The notes beneath the pieces are model-generated. The model saw only the letters and a program-made list of their open reading frames with translations. It was not told where the DNA came from and ran no database searches. Shown here one piece after another: positions 26,125 to 35,375 of a DNA stretch of 64,000 nt. Source of the stretch: Cryobacterium sp. CG_9.6 (GTDB taxonomy: Bacteria; Actinomycetota; Actinomycetes; Actinomycetales; Microbacteriaceae); NCBI RefSeq assembly GCF_029893365.1, contig NZ_JARXUZ010000002.1, positions 1-64,000 on the forward strand, given 5' to 3'. Position 1 is the stretch's first letter. Every line of letters starts with the position of its first letter. The translations under genes and the position numbers were made by a program.

Positions 26125-27666
26125 TCAGGGCATCATCCGGTCTGCGGTTCGCAGCGAGAGCGCCATCTGAGCAAGGCACGGGTTCGCGCTGAGCGAACTG
26201 GGGAACGTGGAATTGTCGCAGATCCAAAGGTTGGGGATGTCGTGGCTGCGACCGTCGGCGTCGACGACACCGTTACTTGGGTCGGCGCTCATCCGGCAGG
26301 TGCCGAGGGTGTGGGCGGTGCGGGCGAGTATCCTCGTGTTGAGTGCACCCGCCGCTTCCAGAATTCGGGTCATCGTTGTAGTCGCGTGCTGGTTGATCGC
26401 CTGCTCGTTCGGGCCGTGGGTGTAGGTGACGACCGCGCGGGGGATGCCCCATTCGTCCACCTCGTCGGCCAGTATGAGTTTGTTGTTCTCGGCGGGGAGG
26501 CATTCGCTATTTATGCCGATGCCGGCCATGTAGCGCGACGCGTCGAGCGCGTCGATGACGTCGGTGCCCCAGAGCCCGGCACCGCGCACGAGGGAGGTTG
26601 CGTAGGCAAGCGGCATCACGCCGAGGCTTTGCAGGAGGTATCCGCCCGCGAAGTCGACCCCGTCGGGGCGTACGAAGTCTTCGCTGATGAGTGCCGAGGG
26701 GTATCCGCGGTAGCCACGAATCTGCTCGTCAAAGCGGCCCCACACCTGCACTGCGCCGTGGGTGAGGAAGTTGCGCCCAACCAGACCGCTTGAATTGGCG
26801 AGGCCGGTGTTCAAAAGTAGGCGCGGGGTCTCAATGCCCCCGCCGGCGAGCACGAGGGTCGCGCATCGCTGCCGACGTTCCTGACCGTTATGGCGGTACA
26901 CGACGGCCGAGATTCGGCCGAGCGCGTCGCGATCGATACCGTGCACCATGGAGTCGGGCCGGATCTCCGCCCCGGCGGCAACGGCGGAGGGGAGATAGGT
27001 GTTCGCGGTGGTTGCTTTAGTGCCGTAGCGTTCGCCCTGGTGGATGGTGCCGAGGTTTTGGCTGGCGAGGCGGCGACCGTGGTGTGGCTGGTCGCGATCG
27101 CGGCTGAGGATGGCGGCTGGTGCGTCAGTGGCTTGGATGTCGAGGCGCGCGCAGCCGATCGCCATGATGTCGGCCGAGGCGTTTCGATCGACGGGCGGTT
27201 CGAGGTACTGCCGTTCCGGGTCCCACAGGTACGGAGTCGGGCCCGAGACGCCGATGGTGCGCTCGACGTCGACGATGTAGCGAATGAGCTCGGCATGGTC
27301 GACGGGCCAGTCTGCCCCGACCCCGAACTCGGTACGAAGGTGCAGGTCTCGGATGCCGGGGCGGGGTGTGAAGGCACCCCAGTGCAGCGTGCCACCGCCG
27401 AGTCCCCAGCCACTGTTGTTGGGGCCGAAGGCGGGCGGTGCGTCTCCGCCGCTGAGCCGCTCGGACATCCAGTTGATTCGGGGGGCTTCGACTTCGTCGT
27501 TGCTGAAGTCGTCAGGGTCAAGGTTTGGTCCAGCCTCGAGGGCGACGACCCGGAGGCCGCGTTCTGCCAGTCGCGCAAGGAGGGGGGCGCCGCCCGCGCC
27601 GGTTCCGACCACGACGACGTCGACAACGTCGTCCTGTGAGTACGTGCGCATGTCGTTGAGGTTCAC
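26125..27666 (-). CDS. GMC family oxidoreductase (flavoprotein)
   Basis: 513 residues from GTG 27666. The FAD dinucleotide fold VVVVGTGAGGAPLLARLAE (about 17-35) ends in VVALEAGP; GLGGGTLHWGAFTPR follows; the C-terminal GMC_oxred_C part has ARTAHTLGTCRMSADP and NLWICDNSTFPSSLSANPC, with the expected catalytic His/Asn. Oxidises an alcohol or sugar, passing electrons to a partner. The upstream gene supplies a gluconate-dehydrogenase subunit-3-like domain and overlaps it by four bases, so they probably form one membrane- or cytochrome-linked enzyme. Substrate unknown. Confidence 0.9.
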   Translation of the reverse strand: MNLNDMRTYSQDDVVDVVVVGTGAGGAPLLARLAERGLRVVALEAGPNLDPDDFSNDEVEAPRINWMSERLSGGDAPPAFGPNNSGWGLGGGTLHWGAFTPRPGIRDLHLRTEFGVGADWPVDHAELIRYIVDVERTIGVSGPTPYLWDPERQYLEPPVDRNASADIMAIGCARLDIQATDAPAAILSRDRDQPHHGRRLASQNLGTIHQGERYGTKATTANTYLPSAVAAGAEIRPDSMVHGIDRDALGRISAVVYRHNGQERRQRCATLVLAGGGIETPRLLLNTGLANSSGLVGRNFLTHGAVQVWGRFDEQIRGYRGYPSALISEDFVRPDGVDFAGGYLLQSLGVMPLAYATSLVRGAGLWGTDVIDALDASRYMAGIGINSECLPAENNKLILADEVDEWGIPRAVVTYTHGPNEQAINQHATTTMTRILEAAGALNTRILARTAHTLGTCRMSADPSNGVVDADGRSHDIPNLWICDNSTFPSSLSANPCLAQMALSLRTADRMMP

Positions 27667-29111
27667 GATGCGTTCTCCTTGCCAGCTTGGCCAGTGTTGT
27701 TAGTCGTGGCCGAATCGTCGTTATTCTCGTTGGGCTGTTTGGCTTGATCGGATATAAGGGTGCCGAGGTCCTCTGGCTCCCATGGGTCGCGCACGCCGGC
27801 GCCCAGGCTCACATACCCGGCGGGCGTAGCCCCCGGACCACTGGTTGCGAAACCGTCGTATCCGATGCGGGCGAGCGATGCGGGGTGGGCCAACCAGGTG
27901 CGCGTCAGATCATTGCGCACGTCGTCAAACCATTGGCGAAACACATCGCCGTTCCACGGGCCGGTGATGAAATCGCCGGCGATAATCTTTCGAATGAGTG
28001 CGTCCTGCAGCGCCACATTGTCGGCCCAGACGGATGCGATGGCGTCGAGGCCCAGCCGGTAGGCGGATGCGTCGCCTGGAAGCTCTGCGGGTCGCCAACC
28101 ATCGCCACGGCCGGATGCGAGGTCGGCGTCGATGCGCGTAGCGAGGTCGATCTGGCGAGCCCCGGACTGCGGCACCAGCCGATCAGACAGCGCGCGAAGG
28201 GTCGCGAGCTGTCCCGGTGAGAGCACCCGCGGCGTGTAGTTCACGTCGTCCGCGATTGCGCGCCGCGCCAGCAGGGCGCGCGCCTCGGCGGCGGTGCGGT
28301 CGGAGGCTATAAGGCGACCCCACTCAGGCGCCACTGGTGGGGATGCTGAAACTATCAATTCCCAGAACCGAGCGATCTCGGCCGCGACCTCGTGGGCTTG
28401 CTCGTAGGGGAGCAGGTGCCCCGTCGCGGGGAGAGATACGAAGCGCGCCCGCGGATATACTGCGCCGAGGAGCCGCGGCTGCACCGATGCTCCCAAATCA
28501 TCGTCATCTTCGCCTGCAATTACGACGACGGGTAGGTCTATCACGCCAACTGCGGCCGAAATGTTCTCACGACTGCCCTCGCTGAGCCACCGCTGCCAGG
28601 CGAGCGGTGACATCTGCCGAACTTGGGTGATAGCGTCCTGCTCCAAATCGGTGGGCAGCGATGTCGCCACGTTCTGCGCAACGAATTCGTGCGCGTCGAC
28701 TTCCGAGAGCGGACCGTTGTCTGCCCACGAGAGCATGAGGGCACGCTTGTCGTCGTCCATGGGCTCGGGGGTTGGCGGGGATGGCGCGAGGAGTGCAGCG
28801 CCCGCCAAGCCGAAGACGGTCTCGTGTCCGCTCAGCACGCGTGCAGCCACGAGTGCTGCGACCTTGCCGCCCATGCTGTGGGCCGCGAGCAGCCATGGTC
28901 CGCCATCGGCTTCGACCTTGATTGTCGTGAGCGCAGCATCGGCTAGAGCGTGGACGGAGCCGTTCACAGCATTCGGGGCGTCCCCCTGCCCTGGCAGGTC
29001 GATGCCGACGACGCGGAATCGGTCGCTGAGAGCTTCTGCGAGTGGTGCGGCTGCTGCAGAGCCAAAGCCCAGACCGGGAAGAAAAAAAATGGTGCAGTCA
29101 TGGTGGGTCAC
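27663..29111 (-). CDS. alpha/beta hydrolase fused to gluconate 2-dehydrogenase subunit 3-like domain
   Basis: 482 residues from GTG 29111, which overlaps the SDR stop as GTGA; an upstream in-frame extension is the antisense-like tail of the SDR gene and is rejected. Residues 1-270: alpha/beta hydrolase with FFLPGLGFGS, nucleophile in LLAAHSMGGKVAAL, and LPATGHLLPYEQ as the histidine. Residues about 300-482: SPGQLATLRALSDRLVPQSG, DLATRIDADLASG and GDFITGPWNGDVFRQWFDDV, matching the gluconate_2-dh3 family that partners GMC enzymes. No Tat signal for the second domain, unlike free-standing subunits. Confidence 0.78.
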   Translation of the reverse strand: MTHHDCTIFFLPGLGFGSAAAAPLAEALSDRFRVVGIDLPGQGDAPNAVNGSVHALADAALTTIKVEADGGPWLLAAHSMGGKVAALVAARVLSGHETVFGLAGAALLAPSPPTPEPMDDDKRALMLSWADNGPLSEVDAHEFVAQNVATSLPTDLEQDAITQVRQMSPLAWQRWLSEGSRENISAAVGVIDLPVVVIAGEDDDDLGASVQPRLLGAVYPRARFVSLPATGHLLPYEQAHEVAAEIARFWELIVSASPPVAPEWGRLIASDRTAAEARALLARRAIADDVNYTPRVLSPGQLATLRALSDRLVPQSGARQIDLATRIDADLASGRGDGWRPAELPGDASAYRLGLDAIASVWADNVALQDALIRKIIAGDFITGPWNGDVFRQWFDDVRNDLTRTWLAHPASLARIGYDGFATSGPGATPAGYVSLGAGVRDPWEPEDLGTLISDQAKQPNENNDDSATTNNTGQAGKENAS

Positions 29112-30007
29112 GGGGTGACCATGCCACCGTTGACGTTCAAGGTCTCGCCGGAGACGTAGCTCGATTCTGCGGAAGCGAGGAACACGTAGGCGGGGGCCAG
29201 CTCGGCTGGCTGCCCGGAACGTTGGTAAGGGCTTTCGTCGTCGAATGCTTTCATTTGCTCGTCTGAAACACCGTCCGACACCTGCAGGGCGGTCCAAACG
29301 GGGCCGGGTGCGACGACGTTGACTCGGATACCGCGAGGAACTAACTGCAGTGCAAGACCCTTCGAGAAGTTGTTGATCGCTGCTTTCGTCGCCGCGTAGT
29401 CCAAGCGATCCGGTGCGGGCTTGTAAGCCTCCAGCGACGCCGTGTTGATGATGCTGGCACCTGCTGGCAAATGGGCCAGAGCGGCCTTCGTGATCCAGAA
29501 GTTCGCGAACACGTTTGTGCGGAACGTCAGCTCGAACTGCTCGTCAGACAGGTCTTCGATGCGGTCAACGGCGACTTGTTTGCCGGCGTTATTGACCAGG
29601 ATGTCGAGCCCACCGAGTACGCGCACGGTTTCGTCAACGATCTCGCGGCACCGGGCCGAGTCCGTGATGTCCGCGGCAATCGCGTGGCCTCTCGTACCTG
29701 CCTCCTCTATGAGGCCCAGGATGTGGTCAGCATCCTCCTGCTCGGCGGGCAGGTGCACGATGGCGACATCGGCCCCCTCACGCGCGAACGCGATCGCCAC
29801 GGCGCCGCCGATACCGGAGTCACCGCCTGTGATGAGCGCCTTGCGTCCGGTGAGGCGCCCGCTGCCGCGGTAGGTTCTTTCGCCGAGGTCGGGGACCGGA
29901 GTCATCCGCGCTTGCACTCCGGGTTCAGGCTGATGCTGAACAGGCGGGTCAACGCGGCCGTACCGCTCAACAGGGTTTCCAAAACTGTACTGATCGCGAA
30001 ACGTCAT
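29108..30007 (-). CDS. SDR family oxidoreductase
   Basis: 299 residues from ATG 30007 (a start at 30016 adds three residues). Classical/extended-N-terminus SDR of the YhdF/YghA type: RKALITGGDSGIGGAVA cofactor site (about 58-74), LDILVNNAGKQ, INTASLEAY with the serine region and LDYAATKAAINNF with catalytic Tyr-x3-Lys. It ends SGETLNVNGGMVTP. First gene of a three-gene operon whose members overlap by four bases each; likely acts on a metabolite shared with the GMC enzyme. Confidence 0.9.
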   Translation of the reverse strand: MTFRDQYSFGNPVERYGRVDPPVQHQPEPGVQARMTPVPDLGERTYRGSGRLTGRKALITGGDSGIGGAVAIAFAREGADVAIVHLPAEQEDADHILGLIEEAGTRGHAIAADITDSARCREIVDETVRVLGGLDILVNNAGKQVAVDRIEDLSDEQFELTFRTNVFANFWITKAALAHLPAGASIINTASLEAYKPAPDRLDYAATKAAINNFSKGLALQLVPRGIRVNVVAPGPVWTALQVSDGVSDEQMKAFDDESPYQRSGQPAELAPAYVFLASAESSYVSGETLNVNGGMVTP

Positions 30008-30251
30008 GCCCCCCATGATAGGCCGAAGGCTTCACCATCGACGTGACCGCGCGTCCCTCGTTGGCCCGGGTGCATATCGTCGCGGGGCGGCGCGGTGTCC
30101 CGGGGCGAGCAGTATTGTGCCGCGGGACCAGTTCATGGACGTCAGGGTTGGCCTCGTTGGTCAGCTCGAGAACCGGGCCGCATCTTTGCCCAAACTTCTC
30201 ACGCACACCGACACGGACACGGACAGAAACGCGTCGAGACGGCGACCACCA

Positions 30252-30527
30252 TCACCGAATCGTGAGCATGTCCACGCGGCCGCCGCGGAACACAACGCCT
30301 TCCGCTTCGAGCAGCGCTCGGGCTTCTCCGTCATGACAGGTTGCCGGCGTGCCGTCGGCGTAAACCACACGCCACCACGGCACATCCTCGTCAAGCAGTG
30401 CAACAGCCCGGCCCGCCTCCCGGGGGCTGATCCCCAGCTCCCGCCCAATCTCCCCATACGCCGCGACGTGACCCTTGGGAATCGCCACCACAATTGTTCG
30501 AACTTTCGCTACCAGATCCATGCTCAT
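30252..30527 (-). CDS. MGMT/ATL-like DNA repair protein (alkyltransferase-like)
   Basis: 91 residues; ATG 30527 overlaps the DUF488 stop (ATGA), while ATG 30521 has better spacing to AGAAGG. The sequence VRTIVVAIPKGHVAAYGEIGRELG, GRAVALLDEDVPWWRVVYAD and ARALLEAEGVVF matches the C-terminal DNA-binding domain of alkylguanine transferases. The catalytic PCHR cysteine is absent, as in alkyltransferase-like proteins that flag O6-alkylguanine for nucleotide excision repair. PWWRVV replaces the usual PWHRVV. Confidence 0.82.
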   Translation of the reverse strand: MSMDLVAKVRTIVVAIPKGHVAAYGEIGRELGISPREAGRAVALLDEDVPWWRVVYADGTPATCHDGEARALLEAEGVVFRGGRVDMLTIR

Positions 30528-31072
30528 CCTTCTTCTGATTGGGGATAGGTGATTTGTCCGTCTCGCACGAGCGCGAACGCGGTGAGTTCCGCGCGTCGGG
30601 TCGACGAGACCGACATGATGTCGAACACCTCTACCCCGGCGACAATGAGTGCGTCTGTGATGAGCCGCCGGTGGCAACGCCACGGCACGGCCTCACTGCA
30701 CATGATCGCCTGCACCGAATCATTGGCGACCCGCAGCAACTCAGCGAGTCCTGAGTGAAACTCATCGGTCATCATGTAGTCGGCGTAATCGCGGAATGCC
30801 TTGACCCGCCACGCACCGTTGGGAGTCGACACACCGGCAGGGGTATGCCGGCGACCGCCGAGATTCTTGACCCACCGGTAGGTGATATCCGCCGGTAACG
30901 CATCCGCAATCGCGTCATGGTTCCATTGCGGGAACTTCCGCGACGACGGAAACGACCGCACGTCAACTAGATCAGTCACCTCGTTCGCCTGCAGCATGGC
31001 AACCACCTCATCAAACTCGCGAGTGGAGTGGCCGATCGTGAACACCCGCTTCGGTGTAGGGCTCGTCGTCAT
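30524..31072 (-). CDS. DUF488 domain protein
   Basis: 182 residues. Signature parts of the family: VFTIGHSTREFDEVVAML, LVDVRSFPSSRKFPQWN, and AIMCSEAVPWRCHRRLITDA, the last resembling the usual C-x6-CHR motif. Biochemical function of DUF488 is not established. It is coupled by ATGA to the ATL-like gene, which hints at a link with DNA damage or nucleic acid, but that is inference. Confidence 0.88.
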   Translation of the reverse strand: MTTSPTPKRVFTIGHSTREFDEVVAMLQANEVTDLVDVRSFPSSRKFPQWNHDAIADALPADITYRWVKNLGGRRHTPAGVSTPNGAWRVKAFRDYADYMMTDEFHSGLAELLRVANDSVQAIMCSEAVPWRCHRRLITDALIVAGVEVFDIMSVSSTRRAELTAFALVRDGQITYPQSEEG

Positions 31073-31082
31073 CGCACCCGGA

Positions 31083-31292
31083 TCATTTGATCTTCGTCAA
31101 CGCATCCGCTTTATGCATTGCCACATGATCGGTTTTATCACTCTTGATTTCGTATTGCGGGTCATCTTCACTGCAATGACGCGTGTGTCCCTTAAACTGC
31201 AGATCTTTCGTGTGCTTCTGGGTGATTACGCCCTGAACGTGCCCGGCTTCGAAGTTCCATGTGACGTGGTCTCCGACTGAGAAACTCTTCAT
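31083..31292 (-). CDS. DUF2945 / HVA1 family protein
   Basis: 69 residues from ATG 31292; upstream codons to 31331 lack family resemblance. SFSVGDHVTWNFEAGHVQGV is the typical opening of this small Tudor-like family, and the tail VAMHKADALTKIK is also typical. Often found in stress or plasmid-linked regions. Ten bases upstream of DUF488 on the same strand, so the three genes 31292 to 30252 may be co-transcribed. Confidence 0.82.
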   Translation of the reverse strand: MKSFSVGDHVTWNFEAGHVQGVITQKHTKDLQFKGHTRHCSEDDPQYEIKSDKTDHVAMHKADALTKIK

Positions 31293-31478
31293 GATTGCGG
31301 CTCCATTCACCCTGCTGCTGCAGCTTCTCATCCTTTGGACTCTTGCCAGCTTATGCAGCTCCGCCGACTCGGACGGGTAAATATTTCTGAGCGGAGAATG
31401 GCCAGACCCCAGGACCGCAGCAATATAAGAGCGCTACGCTTTATTATGGCTGGTTTAAAGTGATGCGAGGTGGAGCCA

Positions 31479-33272
31479 ATGTCGGGTGATGTTGCGGTTG
31501 ATCCGATACGCCGCGAAGGTTATGTAGACCTTCGATCGTACGCTGCACTCGGTGACGGTCGCACCGTTGCCCTCGTCGGATTAGATGGTTCGATCGACTG
31601 GCTGCCCATCCCGAATCTTGACTCCACACCCGTGTTTGCACGCCTGTTGGATGACGCCAAAGGCGGTTCGATCGAGCTCGCGCCGGTGGCGGCGTTCGCG
31701 GTCACGCGCCGTTACCTGCCGCAGACCAACGTCTTGGAAACGACATACACGACTGCTTCCGGCATTGCACGTGTGACGGACGCCCTCGTCACGGGTCTCG
31801 CAGGACAATTGCCTTGGGTGGAACTCGCCCGTCGAATTGATGGCATTGAGGGCACCGTAGATTTCTGTTGGCGCATTACTGCGGGCACCTGCTTTGCGAC
31901 GATTACCCCACGGGTGGAAATGACCACACATGGCAGGATCATCCGGGCCGGCGATCTCATGCTCGCCGTGGAAGGCAGCAACCACGGACCAGACAGAGGT
32001 GGCAGCATCCTCGCCGGCCATTTCACTGCAACAGTGAAATCGCATCATATGCTCGTCGTCGCCGGCACCAAGAATGAACCATTGCATCTGCCCATTCCGG
32101 ATCTGACCGCGATCGGCCTCGCACGCACCGTTGACAATTGGAAGCACTGGTCTGACGACTTCAATTACGAGGGCCCCTGGGCAGACGCGGTGCAGCGCAG
32201 CGCTCTTGCGCTCAAACTACTGATCCACAGCCCGAGCGGCGCGATCGCCGCTGCCGCAACAACATCGTTGCCGGAAAACGTCAAGGGGGGGAAGAACTGG
32301 GATTACCGGTTCGCGTGGGTACGCGATGTGACGTATACGGTTCGTGCTCTGGTGCGCTTCGGCCTTCGCGAGGAAACCCACGAGGCCGTCGCCTGGCTCA
32401 TCCAAGCCATCAGGATGAGTGACTCAAAACTCCACATCTTCTACCGCCTTGATGGTTCAGCGCCAGGCGCAGCAAAGACACAAGATCTGCCGGGCTGGCG
32501 TGGTACCGGACCCGTCATCGTCGGTAATGACGCGAGGACGCAACTTCAACTGGGGATCTTCGGTGACCTGGTCACTGCAATGGCGGATTACGTCGAAGCC
32601 GGCAACGTGCTCGATGCCCACACCCGCGTCATGCTTGCAGCAGTTGCCGACCATGTGTGTGAGGTATGGCACCAGCACGACTCTGGCACGTGGGAGCTGT
32701 TTGATCAACGCGACTATACGGCATCAAAAATGGGATGCTGGCAGGCACTTGACAGCGCCCTACGCCTCTGCAAACTCGGTCAGATCGCCGGCGATCCGGA
32801 TCGTTGGCGAGTTGTTCGTGGCCAGATCACGGAGTGGGTGGCCGAGCATTGTTGGTCCGAAGCGAGGCAAAGCTATGTCACCTTCCCCGGAAGTGAGCAG
32901 CTCGACGCATCTGTTCTCCTGCACGCGACAAGTGGTTTTGACCGAGGCCCGCGCATGTCTGCAACCATTGACGCTATCCGGTCAGAGCTGGGCAGTGGCG
33001 CGTTGCTCTACCGTTACACCGGGATGGAAGCGGAGGAAGGAGCGTTCGTCGCATGCTCCTTCTGGATGGCATCCGCCCTCGCCTGTGTCGGCAGGCATGA
33101 CGAGGCGGTCAAATTGATGGACGAACTCGTCGGTTTGGCGAACGACGTCGGGCTGTACTCCGAGATGATCGATCCGGCAGATCTCTCTTTTCTCGGCAAC
33201 TTTCCGCAAGGGCTGAGCCATCTCGGGCTCATCAACGCGGCAATCACGATCGACGAGCTCGCGCCGCGGTGA
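31479..33272 (+). CDS. glycoside hydrolase family 15 protein (glucoamylase/trehalase-like)
   Basis: 597 residues from ATG 31479, with GGAG five bases upstream. The N-terminal trehalase-like beta domain has VALVGLDGSIDWLPIPNLDS; the (alpha/alpha)6 barrel begins KGGKNWDYRFAWVRDVTYTV and includes AWLIQAIRMSD, RLDGSAPG and the acid residues in GMEAEEGAFVACSFWMASAL near the end. Length matches bacterial GH15 proteins (about 600). Mycobacterial relatives hydrolyse trehalose. No signal peptide, so cytoplasmic. Divergent from the DUF2945 gene. Confidence 0.9.
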   Translation: MSGDVAVDPIRREGYVDLRSYAALGDGRTVALVGLDGSIDWLPIPNLDSTPVFARLLDDAKGGSIELAPVAAFAVTRRYLPQTNVLETTYTTASGIARVTDALVTGLAGQLPWVELARRIDGIEGTVDFCWRITAGTCFATITPRVEMTTHGRIIRAGDLMLAVEGSNHGPDRGGSILAGHFTATVKSHHMLVVAGTKNEPLHLPIPDLTAIGLARTVDNWKHWSDDFNYEGPWADAVQRSALALKLLIHSPSGAIAAAATTSLPENVKGGKNWDYRFAWVRDVTYTVRALVRFGLREETHEAVAWLIQAIRMSDSKLHIFYRLDGSAPGAAKTQDLPGWRGTGPVIVGNDARTQLQLGIFGDLVTAMADYVEAGNVLDAHTRVMLAAVADHVCEVWHQHDSGTWELFDQRDYTASKMGCWQALDSALRLCKLGQIAGDPDRWRVVRGQITEWVAEHCWSEARQSYVTFPGSEQLDASVLLHATSGFDRGPRMSATIDAIRSELGSGALLYRYTGMEAEEGAFVACSFWMASALACVGRHDEAVKLMDELVGLANDVGLYSEMIDPADLSFLGNFPQGLSHLGLINAAITIDELAPR

Positions 33273-33336
33273 ACCTTCACCCGTCACAACCGAAGACATT
33301 TGGCGGCCACCCATTCATGTCCGTGTCCGTCTCCGA

Positions 33337-33537
33337 TTAAAAGACAGAACCAGGAGGCGGATGCGCTTCACGCTGCTCTTCAGTGAGGTTTTCGCGGGCA
33401 CTGGTGATGTACAGCGTCGATCGGTCGGCACCGCCGAACGCGGCAGATGTCACATTCGGGGTGGGCAAGTCGATGCTGAATATCTCGACGCCGGTGGAGC
33501 CGTAATGGATGACGCGCCCGGCACCGTAGATCGCACT
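33337..33537 (-). pseudogene. SMP-30/gluconolactonase C-terminal fragment
   Basis: Translation of the minus strand from about 33537 gives AIYGAGRVIHYGSTGVEIFS followed by DLPTPNVTSAAFGGADRSTL and YITSARENL, ending at a TAA at 33337. This is the conserved C-terminal part of SMP-30/gluconolactonase proteins (PNVTSCAFGG...LYITSAR). No upstream part is present: the frame closes just before 33540. A remnant of a sugar-lactonase gene, consistent with a neighbourhood of sugar oxidation genes. Confidence 0.7.
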
Positions 33538-33719
33538 CTAAAAATTACCGTCCCGCAAACACCAACTCAGTACCTACGACCCAGAACGAGGGGTATCACC
33601 TACCGGATGTGTAATCGCCGCGCTACCGCTACCAACAAGCGCTACTCGCCAGTGATTCGGCCATCGGCGGCACCGTAAAGCGACAACTGTTCGACGGAGA
33701 CTTCTCTTCGTGCCTTGGG

Positions 33720-33768
33720 AAAGCTGAGACAACCAGGGTGAGATCAGCACCGTTGTTGTCTCAGCTTT
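33720..33768 (-). terminator. terminator hairpin after the isochorismatase-like gene
   Basis: Perfect 14-bp arms AAAGCTGAGACAAC (33720-33733) and GTTGTCTCAGCTTT (33755-33768) about 22 bases beyond the stop of the minus-strand gene at 33791. The strong stem supports transcription termination, perhaps in both directions, although the trailing T-run is short. Confidence 0.7.
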
Positions 33769-33790
33769 CTATCGGCTCGCGTTTGGGTGC

Positions 33791-34462
33791 TCACTGTTCT
33801 CCCGCGGACTCCGCGGACTCGAGCATCTGCACGGCCTGATCGGTTGAGAGGACCATCCCTGCGATGTAGTTGAAGTTCGTCACAGCGGCCGCGTACCCGT
33901 CGCCGAGTTCAGGATGCTGTGCAGCGGCGGTGGCATCGGCCACGACGGCCACGTCAAATCCCTGTTCCAAAAGTTCACGCAAGTGACTTTCCACACACAA
34001 GTTGGCCGACATGCCAGCGAGGATGACTTTACTAATTCCGCGTTTGCGGAGCTGGAGCACAAGGTCATTCTGCTCTGGCCCGTATACCTTGTGCGGGCTG
34101 CACACGACTGTCTTTCCGTCTTCCAGGAAAGGCTTGAAGCGTTCCAGCCAGTCAGCGCCCGATCCCACAAACCCCGCAAGGTCCAGAGGACCTGGGCGAT
34201 CGAACATACCAATTTCGTGCATCATCTTTTCCAAGGTTCCGCCGAATTCCCACAAGTGATCGTGCGGGAAGTAGTAGTGCGGAGAAACGAAGACCCCATA
34301 TCCGGACGCTTTAGCGGCGACGAGCAATTGCTCGATGTGCTCAACGGTCTTGTTCTTCTCGACGCTCTGACCGACCAGAGCCCAGGTAACGCCGTCGGGG
34401 CTCAGGAAATCGTTCTGAGGATCGGTCAGCACGAGCGCGGTAGTGGATTTATCGAAAAGCAT
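33791..34462 (-). CDS. cysteine hydrolase (isochorismatase-like family)
   Basis: 223 residues from ATG 34462. The family triad is visible: Asp in ALVLTDPQNDFLSP (about 15), Lys in VCSPHKVYGPEQND and the nucleophilic Cys in VILAGMSANLCVESHLRELL. Such enzymes hydrolyse amides or vinyl ethers (nicotinamide, isochorismate and others); the long insertion around YYFPHDHLWEFGG fits a group acting on small amides of unknown identity. Followed by a strong terminator, so monocistronic. Confidence 0.88.
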   Translation of the reverse strand: MLFDKSTTALVLTDPQNDFLSPDGVTWALVGQSVEKNKTVEHIEQLLVAAKASGYGVFVSPHYYFPHDHLWEFGGTLEKMMHEIGMFDRPGPLDLAGFVGSGADWLERFKPFLEDGKTVVCSPHKVYGPEQNDLVLQLRKRGISKVILAGMSANLCVESHLRELLEQGFDVAVVADATAAAQHPELGDGYAAAVTNFNYIAGMVLSTDQAVQMLESAESAGEQ

Positions 34463-34686
34463 GGGTCTCTTCTTTCTTGTTTGACGAAAAACCTGGGGCG
34501 CTTCACTCACCGTTCGGCTGGGGACCCTTAAGTTGGTGTTTTTTCCGTTTCGCGCACCGACCCCAACTCAGCAACGGAGGAGCGTATAGCTCTGCGCCGC
34601 GCGGACAAATTTCGACCGCAGGCACCGCGAACTAAACGCGGCTCTACTGCACATAGGTGCTAGGGCGTGTCGGATCTCGTCTTGTT

Positions 34687-35100
34687 TTAGGAAGTCATCG
34701 ACGTGCTGCTTCCGGAGCGATCCGCAACGAGCCCGACTCCGAGCAGAAGCACAGCGCTAGCCAAGTGCAGGAAGTGATCCCCGGTGTTCAGAGCCAAAAT
34801 GTTGAGGGACGAGTCCGCAATGAAGAACCCGACGATCCCGAGAATCAGGTAGGCCGTGCCAACGGTACTGTTCACGGCTTTCGCCCCTGACACGCTTGAA
34901 AGTCCACCGATCAGCAGGGCCGCCCCGATGAGTAGATGAACGATGTTGTGCAGTGGGTTGACCTCGAAGATTCCGAGGAGATAACCACCCTCAGTCGCGA
35001 TGAACCCGACGCCAGCAGTGACGACAAAGCCGAGCAGGCCGACCAGGAGATACACGGCCCCGAATATTGTTGCGACCAACCTGTTGGGAGATCTAGTCAT
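34687..35100 (-). CDS. DUF4383 membrane protein
   Basis: 137 residues with four hydrophobic helices (about 9-33, 38-65, 74-97, 103-126). The conserved NPLHNIVHLLIGAALL and GDHFLHLASAVLLLGVGL segments are typical of DUF4383. Function unknown; common in actinobacterial stress regions. Confidence 0.87.
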   Translation of the reverse strand: MTRSPNRLVATIFGAVYLLVGLLGFVVTAGVGFIATEGGYLLGIFEVNPLHNIVHLLIGAALLIGGLSSVSGAKAVNSTVGTAYLILGIVGFFIADSSLNILALNTGDHFLHLASAVLLLGVGLVADRSGSSTSMTS

Positions 35101-35375
35101 TGTGGTGTCCCCTTATCGATTCTACGATTCACACATGCTTCGATGGCTGCTCGAAGTTCCCGATCTCTCGGATCGATTTTGAATAAAAGCACGTTTCTGT
35201 GCGAACTCCAAACAGCCCAACCGTAACAGCACCGAGGTTTTTTCGAAAGGCGCCACGTTGACTCATAAGAAACCTCTGGGACCTTCTGCGTTCGTCAAGT
35301 TCTTGAGTCAGTCTGGTGTGTTTTCTTATACCGCAGCCAGTTGGCGGCGGTCTTGGTGAGCGGCGAGAGCGGTGG

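Noticed and set aside
29112..29297. N-terminal extension of the hydrolase fusion to 29297
   Set aside because: The extra residues are arginine-rich readings of the SDR gene in another frame; GTG 29111 with a four-base overlap explains the start better.
33361..33678. Plus-strand open frame of 105 codons
   Set aside because: The minus strand of the same DNA encodes a recognisable SMP-30 fragment, so the plus frame is its shadow.
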